Assembly: GCF_017976235.1 (NCBI RefSeq)
Contig: NZ_JACVHC010000003.1
Span: forward strand, 682,001 to 746,000
DNA: 64,000 bases
Direction: 5' to 3'
From: Pseudomonas anatoliensis
GTDB taxonomy: Bacteria; Pseudomonadota; Gammaproteobacteria; Pseudomonadales; Pseudomonadaceae
Shown piece after piece: positions 1-8,520 of this stretch. The notes under the pieces are model-generated. The model saw only the letters and a list, made by a program, of their open reading frames with translations. It was not told the DNA's origin and did no database searches. How positions within the stretch are numbered: the stretch's first letter is position 1; each line of letters begins with the position of its first letter. The position numbers were made by a program, and so were the translations under genes.

Positions 1-650
1 TTGTGCATTTCCTCGATAGCCACGCAGGTGTGTCCAGCAACGCCTATTTGAAAATTCACACGGATTTACTGCTAAGGCGACCCGCATTGATCAGCCCTCT
101 GGCCGGATGGAAATCCTATCCAGTCACCATTTCGGCCAGCCTGAAAAACAGAATGTTCCACGTGGAACTAGAAATCGAAGTGCCTTATTCCTCGACATGT
201 CCGTGCTCGGCAGCGCTTGCGAGACAGCTTATCCAGCAACAATTCATTGATGACTTCGCTAACAAACACCTGAATCACGCAGAGGTTTTGGCGTGGCTGG
301 GCTCACCCCAAGGCATTGTCGCAACGCCCCACAGCCAACGGAGCTTCGCGCAACTACACGTTCATCTCGACGAATTCATCGATGAACTGCCATTGAGCGC
401 GATCATCAACGATGCCGAAGCCGCCCTCGGCACCGCCGTACAAACTGCGGTCAAACGAGCGGACGAACAAGCCTTCGCCCTCGCCAACGGGCAGAACCTG
501 ATGTTCTGTGAAGACGCCGCACGCCGACTGAATCTTGCGCTACGTCGCTCTCCCGGAGTGAGTGCATTCAAACTGCGAGTGACCCACGCCGAAAGCCTGC
601 ATGCCCACGATGCTGTCGCCGAAAGTCACTGGCACCGGGAGCAGGCATGA
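1..650 (+). CDS. folE2: GTP cyclohydrolase FolE2 (type IB), 5'-truncated by window edge
   Basis: The reading frame is open from the first bases and the family is about 300 residues, so only the C-terminal two thirds are present. FolE2 converts GTP to 7,8-dihydroneopterin triphosphate, the first step of folate synthesis. It replaces the zinc-dependent FolE when zinc is short. The 'SPLAGWKSYPV' stretch and the Cys-bearing 'YSSTCPCSAALA' segment, which holds the family's catalytic and metal-binding Cys, identify it. The gene overlaps the following ABC ATPase by 4 nt (ATGA), so it heads or belongs to a zinc-limitation operon. A Zur site would be expected upstream, outside the window. A near-perfect parS site lies inside the gene at 154-169. 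Confidence 0.93.
   Translation, partial: VHFLDSHAGVSSNAYLKIHTDLLLRRPALISPLAGWKSYPVTISASLKNRMFHVELEIEVPYSSTCPCSAALARQLIQQQFIDDFANKHLNHAEVLAWLGSPQGIVATPHSQRSFAQLHVHLDEFIDELPLSAIINDAEAALGTAVQTAVKRADEQAFALANGQNLMFCEDAARRLNLALRRSPGVSAFKLRVTHAESLHAHDAVAESHWHREQA
154..169. other. parS: parS centromere site (15/16 match) inside folE2
   Basis: The sequence is TGTTCCACGTGGAACT. The well-known bacterial chromosomal parS consensus is TGTTCCACGTGGAACA, so only the last base differs. It is the expected target of ParB, encoded at 52610-53482. It lies inside coding sequence about 61 kb from oriC. A second identical 16-mer is at 13511-13526. Confidence 0.85.
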
Positions 651-1315
651 TCCGCTGCCAAGCCTTGAGCTGGGGCGCACCTGGCCAACCGCTGACTTCG
701 CCCCTGACCCTCGAATTCGAAAGCGGCAGCCTGACGGCAATCATCGGCGCCAATGGCTGTGGCAAAAGCAGCCTGCTGAAAGTCATCGCCGGGCTGCAAA
801 GGCCTTTGGCAGGCAAGGTCTCGTTGAGTGTTCCACGGCAAAGCGGAATCTCCTTCCTCCCTCAACAACAGCACCTTGATCGCCAGTTCCCGATAAGCCT
901 CGAAGAGTTGGTGGCCGCCGGATTCTGGGGACGTCGATTGTCCACACAACTGCGTGCACAGCGCCTCGCTGCAGCCTTGGAAAACTGGCACCTGAACGGA
1001 CTTGATCAACGCCCCTTGATGGCCTTGTCCGGCGGTGAACTACAACGCGCGTTGCTCGCTCGATTGAGTCTGACCGACGCTCCTGTTTTGCTACTCGACG
1101 AACCGCACGCTGCACTCGATGAATTGGGCCAACAGTTGCTCTGGCAACACATCCACGCCTGGCACGCCGAAGGTCGAACATTGATCGTGGTGTGCCACGA
1201 CCTCTACGCCGTTCGCCAACACATTCCAAAAACGCTGCTGATAAAAAACAGCGCCTGCGTATTCGGCACAAGCGAAGAACTCATCCAGCAGTCACCGCAT
1301 ACGCAGGTGGCCTAA
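647..1315 (+). CDS. zinc/metal ABC transporter ATP-binding protein (ZnuC-like)
   Basis: This 222-residue ABC ATPase powers metal-ion import with the permease and solute-binding protein that follow. Walker A is at residues 34-41 (GANGCGKS), the signature LSGGE at about 127-131 and Walker B (VLLLDEP) at about 147-153. Its length is typical of the ZnuC/MntB family. The start overlaps the folE2 stop by 4 nt and the stop shares one base with the permease start, which indicates translational coupling. Zinc is inferred as substrate from the folE2, gamma-carbonic anhydrase and PyrQ-like neighbours and from the ligand set of the binding protein. Manganese cannot be excluded from the ATPase alone. Confidence 0.9.
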   Translation: MIRCQALSWGAPGQPLTSPLTLEFESGSLTAIIGANGCGKSSLLKVIAGLQRPLAGKVSLSVPRQSGISFLPQQQHLDRQFPISLEELVAAGFWGRRLSTQLRAQRLAAALENWHLNGLDQRPLMALSGGELQRALLARLSLTDAPVLLLDEPHAALDELGQQLLWQHIHAWHAEGRTLIVVCHDLYAVRQHIPKTLLIKNSACVFGTSEELIQQSPHTQVA

Positions 1316-2181
1316 TGCTCACCGTCGCACACTTCTTTCAGCCGTTTAGCGAGTTCGTGTTCATGCGCCGCGCCCTGCTCGGTGGTTTGGTGCTGGCCTG
1401 CAGCACCGCTCCCCTCGGCGTGTTTTTGATCTTGCGGCGTATGAGTCTGATTGGCGACGCCGTTGCCCACGGCATCCTGCCCGGTGCCGCATTGGGCTTC
1501 TGGTTCGCCGGCCTCAGTCTGCCTGCGCTCACCATCGGGGGTCTCGGCGCGGGCCTGAGCATGGCCGGACTCGCCGCATGGATCACTCGCAAAACGGGTT
1601 TGCGAGAGGACGCCAGCCTCGCCGCGATCTATCCAATATCGCTGGCAGGCGGTGTGCTGATTCTTGGCATCGCCGGCAAACGCCTCGACCTTTTGCACCT
1701 GCTCTTCGGGTCGGCATTAGCGGTCGACGGACCGACCCTCAACGGCATGCTGTGGGTATCGAGCTTCAGCCTGATTGCCATGGCACTCATCTATAAATCG
1801 TTACTGCTCGACACCCTCGACCCATTGTTCCTGAGAACCGTCAGCCGACTTGGCCCACTCGCCCATGGTGTGTTCCTGACCCTGGTGGTGCTGAATCTGG
1901 TGATCGGATTTCAGGCGATTGGCGCACTGATGGTCGTTGGACTGATGATGCTGCCCGCAGCCAGCTCGCGATTCTGGAGTCGCCGTCTGCCGATCCTGAT
2001 TGCTATAGCCGCCCTCCTCGGCTGCCTGTCGGTGTGGCTCGGATTGCTGCTGTCGTTCTACTTCTCGCTGCCCAGCGGGCCGGCCATCGTGCTGGTCGCG
2101 GGGGCCGGATATTTGCTCTCCGTGGTGTTCGGACCGGTTCACGGTTTGCTGCGCCGCCCACCGTTGCTTACATCCCAATGA
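1315..2181 (+). CDS. zinc/metal ABC transporter permease (ZnuB-like)
   Basis: This is a hydrophobic protein of 288 residues with about eight membrane segments, in the ABC-3 (ZnuB/MntC) permease family. The 'RRMSLIGDAVAHGILPG' motif near the N-terminus is the family's characteristic cytoplasmic loop. The ATG at 1315 is chosen because it overlaps the preceding TAA by one base (TAATG) and gives a normal family N-terminus; the frame stays open further upstream. It forms the membrane channel of the importer whose ATPase precedes it and whose binding protein follows 11 nt downstream. Confidence 0.9.
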   Translation: MLTVAHFFQPFSEFVFMRRALLGGLVLACSTAPLGVFLILRRMSLIGDAVAHGILPGAALGFWFAGLSLPALTIGGLGAGLSMAGLAAWITRKTGLREDASLAAIYPISLAGGVLILGIAGKRLDLLHLLFGSALAVDGPTLNGMLWVSSFSLIAMALIYKSLLLDTLDPLFLRTVSRLGPLAHGVFLTLVVLNLVIGFQAIGALMVVGLMMLPAASSRFWSRRLPILIAIAALLGCLSVWLGLLLSFYFSLPSGPAIVLVAGAGYLLSVVFGPVHGLLRRPPLLTSQ

Positions 2182-2192
2182 GGTGTTTCCCG

Positions 2193-3068
2193 ATGCGCGT
2201 TCTATTAGTGCTGTTCAGCCTGATGCTGTCGATGTCATTGTCGGCGGCTGAAAAATTGCCGGTGGTGACCAGCTTCAGCATCCTCGCCGACATGGTTCAT
2301 CAGGTCGGTGGCGAGCATATCCAGATCACCAACATGGTCGGCCCGGACGCTGACGCGCACACCTATGAGCCGACCCCGGACGATGCCAAAGCACTGCTCA
2401 AAGCCAAACTGATCATCAAGAACGGTTTGGGTTTCGAACCGTGGCTGGATCGCTTGGTCACCAGCACCGAAACCAAAGCCACGGTAGTCAGTGCCAGTCA
2501 CGGAGTGATCCCGCGCTCGCTGGATGAGGACGGAGAAACCGTTCCCGATCCGCACGCCTGGCACAATCTGGCCAACGCCGAGTTGTACGTCGCCAACATC
2601 ACCAAAGCGCTGGTCGCCGCCGACCCGACGAACAAGGCCGACTACGAGCGCAATAGCCAAACCTACCTGAAACAGATCTACGCCCTGCTCGCCGAAGCCA
2701 AGGCCAAACTCGGTTCCCTGCCAGCGGGCAATCGCAAAATCGTCACCAGCCATGATGCCTTCGGTTACCTGGGCCAGGCGTACAGCATCGACTTCATGGC
2801 CCCACAAGGATTGTCCACCGAGCGTGACCCTTCGGCCGCCGAAGTCGCGGCACTGATTACCCAGATCCGCCAGGCGAAAGTCAAAGCGGTGTTCATGGAA
2901 AACATCAAGGACGCGCGATTGCTCAAGCAGATTGCCGATGAAAGCGGCGCGCACATTGGCGGCACGCTCTACTCGGATGCCCTCGCCGCCAGCGGTCCGG
3001 CCAGCACCTTCACCGGGCTGTTCGAATACAACCTCAACACCCTTTACAACGCGCTGAGCCAACCATGA
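2193..3068 (+). CDS. zinc/metal ABC transporter substrate-binding protein (ZnuA/TroA-like, cluster A-I)
   Basis: This 291-residue exported protein has a signal peptide (residues 1-19, cleavage near SAA-EK). It should capture metal in the periplasm and deliver it to the permease. The likely ligands, aligned to the family by eye, are His56 (DAHTYEP), His121 (DPHAWH), His187 (TSHDAF) and Asp262 (YSDAL). Three His plus one carboxylate is the TroA/zinc-type set, whereas manganese-type proteins have Glu at the third position. There is no His-rich loop. The start at 2193 is preferred over the ATG at 2178 because GAGGT lies about 8 nt upstream of it and the signal peptide then begins directly. The stop overlaps the next gene by 4 nt. 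Confidence 0.9.
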   Translation: MRVLLVLFSLMLSMSLSAAEKLPVVTSFSILADMVHQVGGEHIQITNMVGPDADAHTYEPTPDDAKALLKAKLIIKNGLGFEPWLDRLVTSTETKATVVSASHGVIPRSLDEDGETVPDPHAWHNLANAELYVANITKALVAADPTNKADYERNSQTYLKQIYALLAEAKAKLGSLPAGNRKIVTSHDAFGYLGQAYSIDFMAPQGLSTERDPSAAEVAALITQIRQAKVKAVFMENIKDARLLKQIADESGAHIGGTLYSDALAASGPASTFTGLFEYNLNTLYNALSQP

Positions 3069-3625
3069 TCCGCAAGAATCCTTCAGGCGATCTGCCACAG
3101 ATCGCCGAGTCGGCCTACGTCGATAAAACCGCCATCATCTGCGGCAAAGTGGTGATTGGTGAAAACGTGTTCGTCGGCCCCTATGCCGTCATCCGCGCCG
3201 ATGAAGTGGACGCCTCAGGCGAGATGGAGCCGATCACCATCGGCGCCAATTCGAACATTCAGGACGGTGTGGTGATCCACTCCAAATCCGGCGCGGCGGT
3301 GACCATCGGCGAGTTCACTTCCATCGCCCATCGTTCGATCGTGCATGGTCCGTGCGTGGTAGGCGACCGGGTGTTCATTGGCTTCAACAGCGTGCTGTTC
3401 AATTGTGTGGTGGGCGACGGCTGCGTGGTGCGGCACAACTCGGTGGTCGACGGACGCGATTTGCCGGACGCCTTCTACGTGCCCTCCACCACCCGCATCG
3501 GCCCGAACACCGACCTCTCGCAATTCCCACCGGTGAGTGTCAGCGCCTCGGAGTTTTCCGAAGACGTGGCGCGTACCAACGTCGATTTGGTGCGCGGCTA
3601 CAAAGCCTTGCAGAACGAGTTTTAG
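3065..3625 (+). CDS. gamma-class carbonic anhydrase family protein
   Basis: This 186-residue left-handed beta-helix protein of the YrdA/gamma-carbonic anhydrase family shows repeated hexapeptides (IGENVFVG, IGANSNIQDG, VGDRVFIG). The three metal-ligand His residues are present: His72 (VIHSK), then His89 and His94 (SIAHRSIVHGP). The family hydrates CO2 or binds acyl/CoA substrates; activity of this member is not shown. It overlaps the binding-protein stop by 4 nt and precedes pyrQ by 3 nt, so it is cotranscribed. Gamma-class enzymes can use iron or other metals, so it fits as a zinc-sparing substitute in this operon. That role is inferred from context. Confidence 0.88.
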   Translation: MIRKNPSGDLPQIAESAYVDKTAIICGKVVIGENVFVGPYAVIRADEVDASGEMEPITIGANSNIQDGVVIHSKSGAAVTIGEFTSIAHRSIVHGPCVVGDRVFIGFNSVLFNCVVGDGCVVRHNSVVDGRDLPDAFYVPSTTRIGPNTDLSQFPPVSVSASEFSEDVARTNVDLVRGYKALQNEF

Positions 3626-3628
3626 ACC

Positions 3629-4960
3629 ATGAGCAGCGTGCTGATTCGCAATGCAAGAATGATCAACGAAGGACGTGAGTTCGATGGGGATCTATTGGTC
3701 AGCAACGGTCGTATCGTCAAGATTGCGCGCAGCATCGAAGGTGAAAATGCGAGCGTCGAAATCGACGCGGCCGGTCAGTGGTTGTTGCCGGGGATGATCG
3801 ATGACCAGGTGCATTTCCGCGAACCCGGTGCGCCGGCCAAGGGCAGCATTCATACCGAATCACGCGCAGCGGTTGCGGGAGGCATTACCAGTTTCATGGA
3901 CATGCCCAACACCAGCCCCGCCACCCTCAGCCTCGAAGCGCTGGCGGATAAAAAACGCCGGGCGGCGCTCAGCTCTGTGGCCAATTACGGCTTTCACTTT
4001 GGTGTCAGCCAGGACAACCTCGACACCGTCGCCGCGCTTAATCCCTGCGAAGTGGCCGGCGTCAAAGTGTTCATGGGCGCCTCCACCGGAAACATGCTGG
4101 TGGATGATCCGAAGATTCTTGAACGGTTGTTTGCTGAAGTGCCGACGATCTTGCTGGCTCACTGCGAGCACACGCCAAGCATCAACGCGAATGCGGCCAA
4201 CCTGAGCGATCTGTTTGGTGAGCATCTGCCGCCCGCCGCCCATGCGCTGATTCGCAATGCCGAGACTTGCTATCGCTCGTCTTCGTTGGCTGTGGAACTG
4301 GCCAAGCGTCACGGCACACGACTGCACGTTCTACACCTCACCACCGCGCGTGAACTGGAGTTGTTCGAAGACAAACCACTGGCGCAAAAACGCATCACGG
4401 CGGAGGTCTGTCTGCATCACTTGCTGTTTGATGATCGCGACTATCCCGCGCTCGGCAACCTGATCAAATGCAATCCGGCGATCAAGACTCAGGCCGACCG
4501 CGATGCCTTGCGCGAAGCGTTGAACTCCAATCGACTGGACGTCATCGGCAGCGATCACGCGCCTCATACCTGGGCGGAAAAGCAAAGGCCTTACGCTGAG
4601 GCACCTTCAGGTTTACCGCTGGTGCAGCATGCATTGCCGGCGTTGCTGGAACTGGTCGCGGACGGCGTACTGTCAATCAGCACTCTGGTGGCGAAGACCA
4701 GTCATCGCGTGGCGGATCTGTTTGCGATTCCGGATCGAGGCTATTTGCGTGAAGGGTACTGGGCGGATCTGGTGTTGGTTGAGCGGCGGACTTTCGAGGT
4801 GTCTCGGCAACCGATTCTGTCGCAGTGCGGGTGGACGCCGTTTGCCGGGAGAAGCTTTCGACATCGGGTCAGTACGACGCTGGTGTCAGGGCAGATCGCC
4901 TGGCGCGATGGTCGGGTGAATGAAGGCTGTCGCGGTTTGCCGTTGCGGTTTATGCGCTGA
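3629..4960 (+). CDS. pyrQ: dihydroorotase-like amidohydrolase (PyrQ type)
   Basis: This 443-residue enzyme of the cyclic amidohydrolase superfamily should cyclise carbamoyl-aspartate to dihydroorotate in pyrimidine synthesis. It shows the N-terminal beta-sandwich, 'FREPG' substrate-binding residues after the metal motif, 'HCEH', 'LHLTT', 'CNPAIK' and the late 'SDHAPH' metal/catalytic motif. The usual HxH metal motif reads Q60-V-H62 here, so one canonical metal ligand is replaced. From memory, the same Q-V-H form occurs in Bacteroidetes dihydroorotases. The gene closes the folE2 operon, 3 nt after the carbonic anhydrase. A role as backup dihydroorotase under zinc shortage is inferred from that context. 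Confidence 0.85.
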   Translation: MSSVLIRNARMINEGREFDGDLLVSNGRIVKIARSIEGENASVEIDAAGQWLLPGMIDDQVHFREPGAPAKGSIHTESRAAVAGGITSFMDMPNTSPATLSLEALADKKRRAALSSVANYGFHFGVSQDNLDTVAALNPCEVAGVKVFMGASTGNMLVDDPKILERLFAEVPTILLAHCEHTPSINANAANLSDLFGEHLPPAAHALIRNAETCYRSSSLAVELAKRHGTRLHVLHLTTARELELFEDKPLAQKRITAEVCLHHLLFDDRDYPALGNLIKCNPAIKTQADRDALREALNSNRLDVIGSDHAPHTWAEKQRPYAEAPSGLPLVQHALPALLELVADGVLSISTLVAKTSHRVADLFAIPDRGYLREGYWADLVLVERRTFEVSRQPILSQCGWTPFAGRSFRHRVSTTLVSGQIAWRDGRVNEGCRGLPLRFMR

Positions 4961-4990
4961 GTGATCTTCGCCAGCCATCACACCTTGTCC

Positions 4991-5085
4991 CCTGTAGGAG
5001 CATTCGAGTGAAACGAGGCTGCGATCTTTTGACCCTGGTTTTCAAAAGCAAAATCTAAAGATCGCAGCGTGCCGCAGCTCCTGCA
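4991..5085. repeat. degenerate REP doublet (REPIN-like) between convergent genes
   Basis: A left arm (4991-5030, GTAGGAG ... GGCTGCGATCTTTT) and an inverted right arm (5057-5085, AAGATCGCAG ... GCAGCTCCTGCA) form an imperfect hairpin. It lies between the converging ends of pyrQ and the DUF3617 gene and may also stop transcription. It is the same family as the copies at 18158, 18213, 37119, 40981 and 43804 but is the most diverged doublet. Confidence 0.8.
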
Positions 5086-5116
5086 TTAATACCGCGCAAT
5101 GCCGGTAACGCAGCTT

Positions 5117-5635
5117 TTAGGCACGAGGTTTCACGGCGCCGCAATCCTGACCCAGCCACACGGCGCGGGTTTCCAGGCTGCCCTTCTGGTTGATGCCGAT
5201 GGCATTGAACGTGCCGTTGGCGACGGTGTTGAATTCCCGATCACTGAGGAATGTCGCAACACCGGTGCCCTGCGCTTTCGGGCAGCTGAAACGGAATTTC
5301 CACTGGTTGCCGTTGCGTTCGGTGATCTGCTGTTTGCAGCCCGATTGCGGGTCGGCCAGCGGAATATCATTGGTCGCCACTTGCTCAGGCGTCAGGCACG
5401 CGCGGATGCCCTTGCCGCCGATATTGATGCCGTTTTTCTCCAGCGCCGCCCGCTGTTGCGGAGTCATCTGGCCTTGCAACTGGCCGAGGATCGATTGCAC
5501 GTCCATCGGCTGATCATCGACTTTGACGTTGCTCGACGTCATTTCCCACAGCCCCGGCTGCAGCATCTGCGCCTGAGCAACCACCGGCAATGCCAAACCC
5601 AGGCCCAGCGCCAAACCCAGCAGACGAATGTTCAT
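5117..5635 (-). CDS. DUF3617 domain-containing exported protein
   Basis: This is a 172-residue protein with a clear signal peptide (residues 1-22, cleavage after VVAQA), so it should be periplasmic. The 'QPGLWEMT' start of the mature part and paired Cys residues (RACLTPEQV, SGCKQQI, RFSCPKAQ, GQDCGAV) are typical of DUF3617. The function of the family is unknown. It is transcribed alone: its 3' end faces pyrQ across a REP element and it diverges from the cardiolipin synthase gene. Confidence 0.8.
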   Translation of the reverse strand: MNIRLLGLALGLGLALPVVAQAQMLQPGLWEMTSSNVKVDDQPMDVQSILGQLQGQMTPQQRAALEKNGINIGGKGIRACLTPEQVATNDIPLADPQSGCKQQITERNGNQWKFRFSCPKAQGTGVATFLSDREFNTVANGTFNAIGINQKGSLETRAVWLGQDCGAVKPRA

Positions 5636-5766
5636 CGAAAAACTCCTGATCAGTAGTGGCCGTTAGACGTCGGCCAATTGCTTCGGTTCATGGACCAATT
5701 AAATAGCGACATTCGCGGCGGAACATGGTCTGTTAAGCATTGAATCTTCCGGAGCAAGGCTGCCCC

Positions 5767-7206
5767 ATGGATTATTTTGGACCGCATATTTTCGGTTATC
5801 TGATCGCCCTGATACACACCCTCGGCTTGATCGCCGCCGTTCACGCGGTGCTCACCGTGCGCACGGCTCAAGGCTCGATCGCCTGGGCATTGTCGCTGAT
5901 CTTCATTCCCTACCTCACGCTTATTCCGTACCTGGTGTTCGGCCGCAGCACCTTCGATGGCTACATCAAGGCGCGGCGCCAGGCTAACGAACAGATGCGC
6001 CAGGCCATCTCCGAATTGAACTGGCGGCCGTGGGTGGAAGAAGCCCTGACCGCGCGCGCTTCGAACGCCTACGCATCATTGCGCGCCATGCCGAAACTGG
6101 GGCGAATGCCGTGTCTGGCCAATAACGAAGTGCAGTTGCTGGTCAACGGCAAAGCGACGTTCGAGGCGATTTTCCAAGCCATCGACACGGCGAAGGAAGC
6201 TGTGCTGATCCAGTTCTTCATCATCCACGATGATCGGCTCGGTCAACGCCTGCGTGATCTGTTGCTGAAAAAGGCCGGCGAAGGCGTGGCGATTCATCTG
6301 CTCTACGACCGCATCGGCAGTCACGCGTTACCCCACGACTATGTTCAGGCATTGCGCGATGGCGGCGTCGAGGTGAAAGCGTTCGCCAACCGCAGCGGCT
6401 GGCTGAATCGCTTTCAGGTCAACTTCCGTAACCACCGCAAAATCGTGGTGGTCGACGGGGTGATCGGATTTGTCGGCGGGCACAACGTCGGCGATGAGTA
6501 CATGGGAGAAAAACCGCCGCTGGCACCGTGGCGTGACACTCATGTAATGGTGCGCGGTCCGGTGGTCGCGTGCATGCAGGAATCCTTCGCCGAAGACTGG
6601 TTCTGGGTGGCGCGCACACTGCCACCGCTGATTCTGCCCGACGAGTACCCGGAAGACGGCGTTCTTTGCCAATTGCTTGCCAGTGGCCCGGCAGATGCCT
6701 ACGAAACCTGTTCGCTGTTTTTCGTCGAAGCTATCCACGCCGCGACGCAACGAGTGTGGATCACCAGCCCCTACTTCATTCCCGATGAGGCCGTGTTCGC
6801 TGCATTACGCCTGGCGGTGTTGCGCGGTGTCGACGTGCGTTTACTGCTGCCTTCGCGCCCCGATCACCGCATCGTCTACGCGGCGTCCAGCCTGTACGCC
6901 TTCGAAGCCGTGCGCGCCGGTGTTCGGGTGTTCCGTTACGAACCCGGATTCCTGCATCAGAAAGTGGTGTTGATCGACAGCGAGATCAGCGCCATTGGCA
7001 GCGCCAATTTGGATAACCGCTCGTTCCGCCTGAATTTCGAAGTGATGCTGCTGACGGTCGACAGCGACTTCTCCGCCAACGTGGAACAGATGCTGATCGA
7101 GGATTTCGAGCAATCTTACGAGATCGCCAAAGAAGAAAGCCGGGAGATCCACCGCCTGCAACAGGTCGGCATGCGGATCGCCCGGCTTATTTCGCCGATT
7201 CTCTGA
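5767..7206 (+). CDS. cls: cardiolipin synthase (ClsA type, phospholipase D family)
   Basis: This 479-residue inner-membrane enzyme condenses two phosphatidylglycerol molecules into cardiolipin and glycerol. Two N-terminal membrane helices (about residues 5-25 and 35-58) precede two phospholipase D domains. Their HKD-type motifs are visible: HxK near [13 protein letters not shown] and HxK near [11 protein letters not shown], each followed by the glycine/asparagine part (GGHNVGDEY and [10 protein letters not shown]). The ATG at 5767 is chosen because the conserved '[12 protein letters not shown]' N-terminus begins there; GGAG lies at about 5752. An in-frame upstream ATG at 5740 is unlikely. The gene is monocistronic, ending at a hairpin shared with the convergent cfa gene. 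Confidence 0.94.
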   Translation: MDYFGPHIFGYLIALIHTLGLIAAVHAVLTVRTAQGSIAWALSLIFIPYLTLIPYLVFGRSTFDGYIKARRQANEQMRQAISELNWRPWVEEALTARASNAYASLRAMPKLGRMPCLANNEVQLLVNGKATFEAIFQAIDTAKEAVLIQFFIIHDDRLGQRLRDLLLKKAGEGVAIHLLYDRIGSHALPHDYVQALRDGGVEVKAFANRSGWLNRFQVNFRNHRKIVVVDGVIGFVGGHNVGDEYMGEKPPLAPWRDTHVMVRGPVVACMQESFAEDWFWVARTLPPLILPDEYPEDGVLCQLLASGPADAYETCSLFFVEAIHAATQRVWITSPYFIPDEAVFAALRLAVLRGVDVRLLLPSRPDHRIVYAASSLYAFEAVRAGVRVFRYEPGFLHQKVVLIDSEISAIGSANLDNRSFRLNFEVMLLTVDSDFSANVEQMLIEDFEQSYEIAKEESREIHRLQQVGMRIARLISPIL

Positions 7207-7210
7207 CATT

Positions 7211-7237
7211 CCCCTGCCCTGTGCGCAGGGCAAGGGG
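7211..7237. terminator. hairpin between convergent cls and cfa
   Basis: CCCC-TGCCCTG, a TGCG loop and CAGGGCA-A-GGGG make a strong GC-rich stem (one bulged A) just past the cls stop, 11 nt from the cfa stop. There is no clear T run on either side, so it is a probable rather than a classical bidirectional terminator. Confidence 0.6.
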
Positions 7238-7247
7238 ATACAGGGAA

Positions 7248-8435
7248 TCACGGGTGGTAGATGTCGTCGCGAGTCCACGGCAGTTCATGGCTGCCATCGG
7301 CGTGCGCTTTTACCGCGAGGATCTGGTGCAGATTGATCCAGCCGCGCGCGAAGGCGTAAGCACAACCGGCCAGGTACAACCGCCAGATGCGCAGCGCCTG
7401 CTCCGGCACTAGCTTCGCTGCGGTTTCGAGGTTGTCTTCCAGACGCTCGCTCCAGTGGTCGAGGGTACGTGCGTAGTGCAGGCGCAGACTTTCGACGTCG
7501 ACAATTTCCAGCCCGGCCTCACTGATCTCGGCCGAGATCATCGACAGATGCGGCAACTCGCCATTGGGGAATACGTATTTTTCGATGAACTCGCCGGCAC
7601 CACGTCCTACCGGGCGGCCATCGGTGTGCTTGGCCGTGATGCCGTGGTTCATCACCAGCCCCCCCTCCTTCACCGCACCGAACAGCGTTTTGCAGTACTC
7701 GGCCAGGTTGGCGTGACCGACGTGCTCGAACATGCCGACACTGACCACTTTGTCGAAGCGACCGTCCTGGGGCAGATCACGGTAGTCCAGCAGTTGCAGT
7801 TCGATCTGGTCTTGCAGACCTTCTTCTTTGACACGTTCGCGGGCCATTTCCAGCTGTTCCTTGCTCAGGGTGATGCCGAACACTTTCGCACCGAATTCCC
7901 GCGCGGCGTACCGAGCCAATCCACCCCAGCCACAACCGACGTCCAGCAGATAATCGCCCGGCTGCAAACGTAGCTTGCGGCACAGATGACGGAATTTGGC
8001 TTGTTGCGCCTGTTCCAGCGTTTCGCTGCCGGTTTCGAAATACGCGCAGGAATACGCCATGTCGCTGTCCAGCCACAACTGGTAGAACGCATTGGACAGG
8101 TCGTAATGGTAGGAAATGGCTTTGGCGTCGGTTTCCTTGTCATGCACCGAACGCACGGGATGACTGTCGTCGTCTGCACCGAGCAACGCATTGCTCAATT
8201 CGTCGCAGAGCCGGATGACCTCGCTGATCGAGCCCTCCAGTTCAAGCTTGCCTTCGACGAACGCCGCCCCTAGCGCATCCAGACTTGGATGGGTGAACTG
8301 GGTGACCATCTGGGGATCCTTGACCACGATGGTGACGCTGGGCGTTGGGCCCAGATTGAATTCATGGCCGTCCCAGAGTCGCAGGCGAAGCGGTAGCTGC
8401 AGATTCTGTAAGGCCGGTGGAAGTTGCGCGAGCAT
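7248..8435 (-). CDS. cfa: cyclopropane-fatty-acyl-phospholipid synthase
   Basis: This 395-residue SAM-dependent methylene transferase converts unsaturated acyl chains of membrane phospholipids to cyclopropane chains. The N-terminal lipid-binding part (residues 1-110) precedes a class I methyltransferase fold with the SAM motif 'LLDVGCGWGGLA', the substrate-entry motif 'YHYDLSNAFY ... YSCAYF' and 'VSVGMFEHVG'. All are conserved in the Cfa family. Pseudomonads often carry more than one Cfa paralogue, and this window does not show which one this is. It follows bufC on the same strand by 85 nt, a spacer containing a 12-bp palindrome, so it probably has its own promoter. Confidence 0.9.
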   Translation of the reverse strand: MLAQLPPALQNLQLPLRLRLWDGHEFNLGPTPSVTIVVKDPQMVTQFTHPSLDALGAAFVEGKLELEGSISEVIRLCDELSNALLGADDDSHPVRSVHDKETDAKAISYHYDLSNAFYQLWLDSDMAYSCAYFETGSETLEQAQQAKFRHLCRKLRLQPGDYLLDVGCGWGGLARYAAREFGAKVFGITLSKEQLEMARERVKEEGLQDQIELQLLDYRDLPQDGRFDKVVSVGMFEHVGHANLAEYCKTLFGAVKEGGLVMNHGITAKHTDGRPVGRGAGEFIEKYVFPNGELPHLSMISAEISEAGLEIVDVESLRLHYARTLDHWSERLEDNLETAAKLVPEQALRIWRLYLAGCAYAFARGWINLHQILAVKAHADGSHELPWTRDDIYHP

Positions 8436-8453
8436 GGAAAATCCCCCCTTGTT

Positions 8454-8465
8454 TCAGACGTCTGA
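8454..8465. promoter_or_regulatory. 12-bp palindrome upstream of cfa
   Basis: TCAGACGTCTGA is a perfect 12-bp palindrome about 20 nt before the cfa start codon, in the 85-nt gap after bufC. It could be an operator for an unidentified regulator. This is inferred from position and symmetry only. Confidence 0.3.
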
Positions 8466-8520
8466 TCTGAGGGTAGACCATCCTTGAAAAATAGCAGGCT
8501 ATCGATTTGATTGGCCGAAT

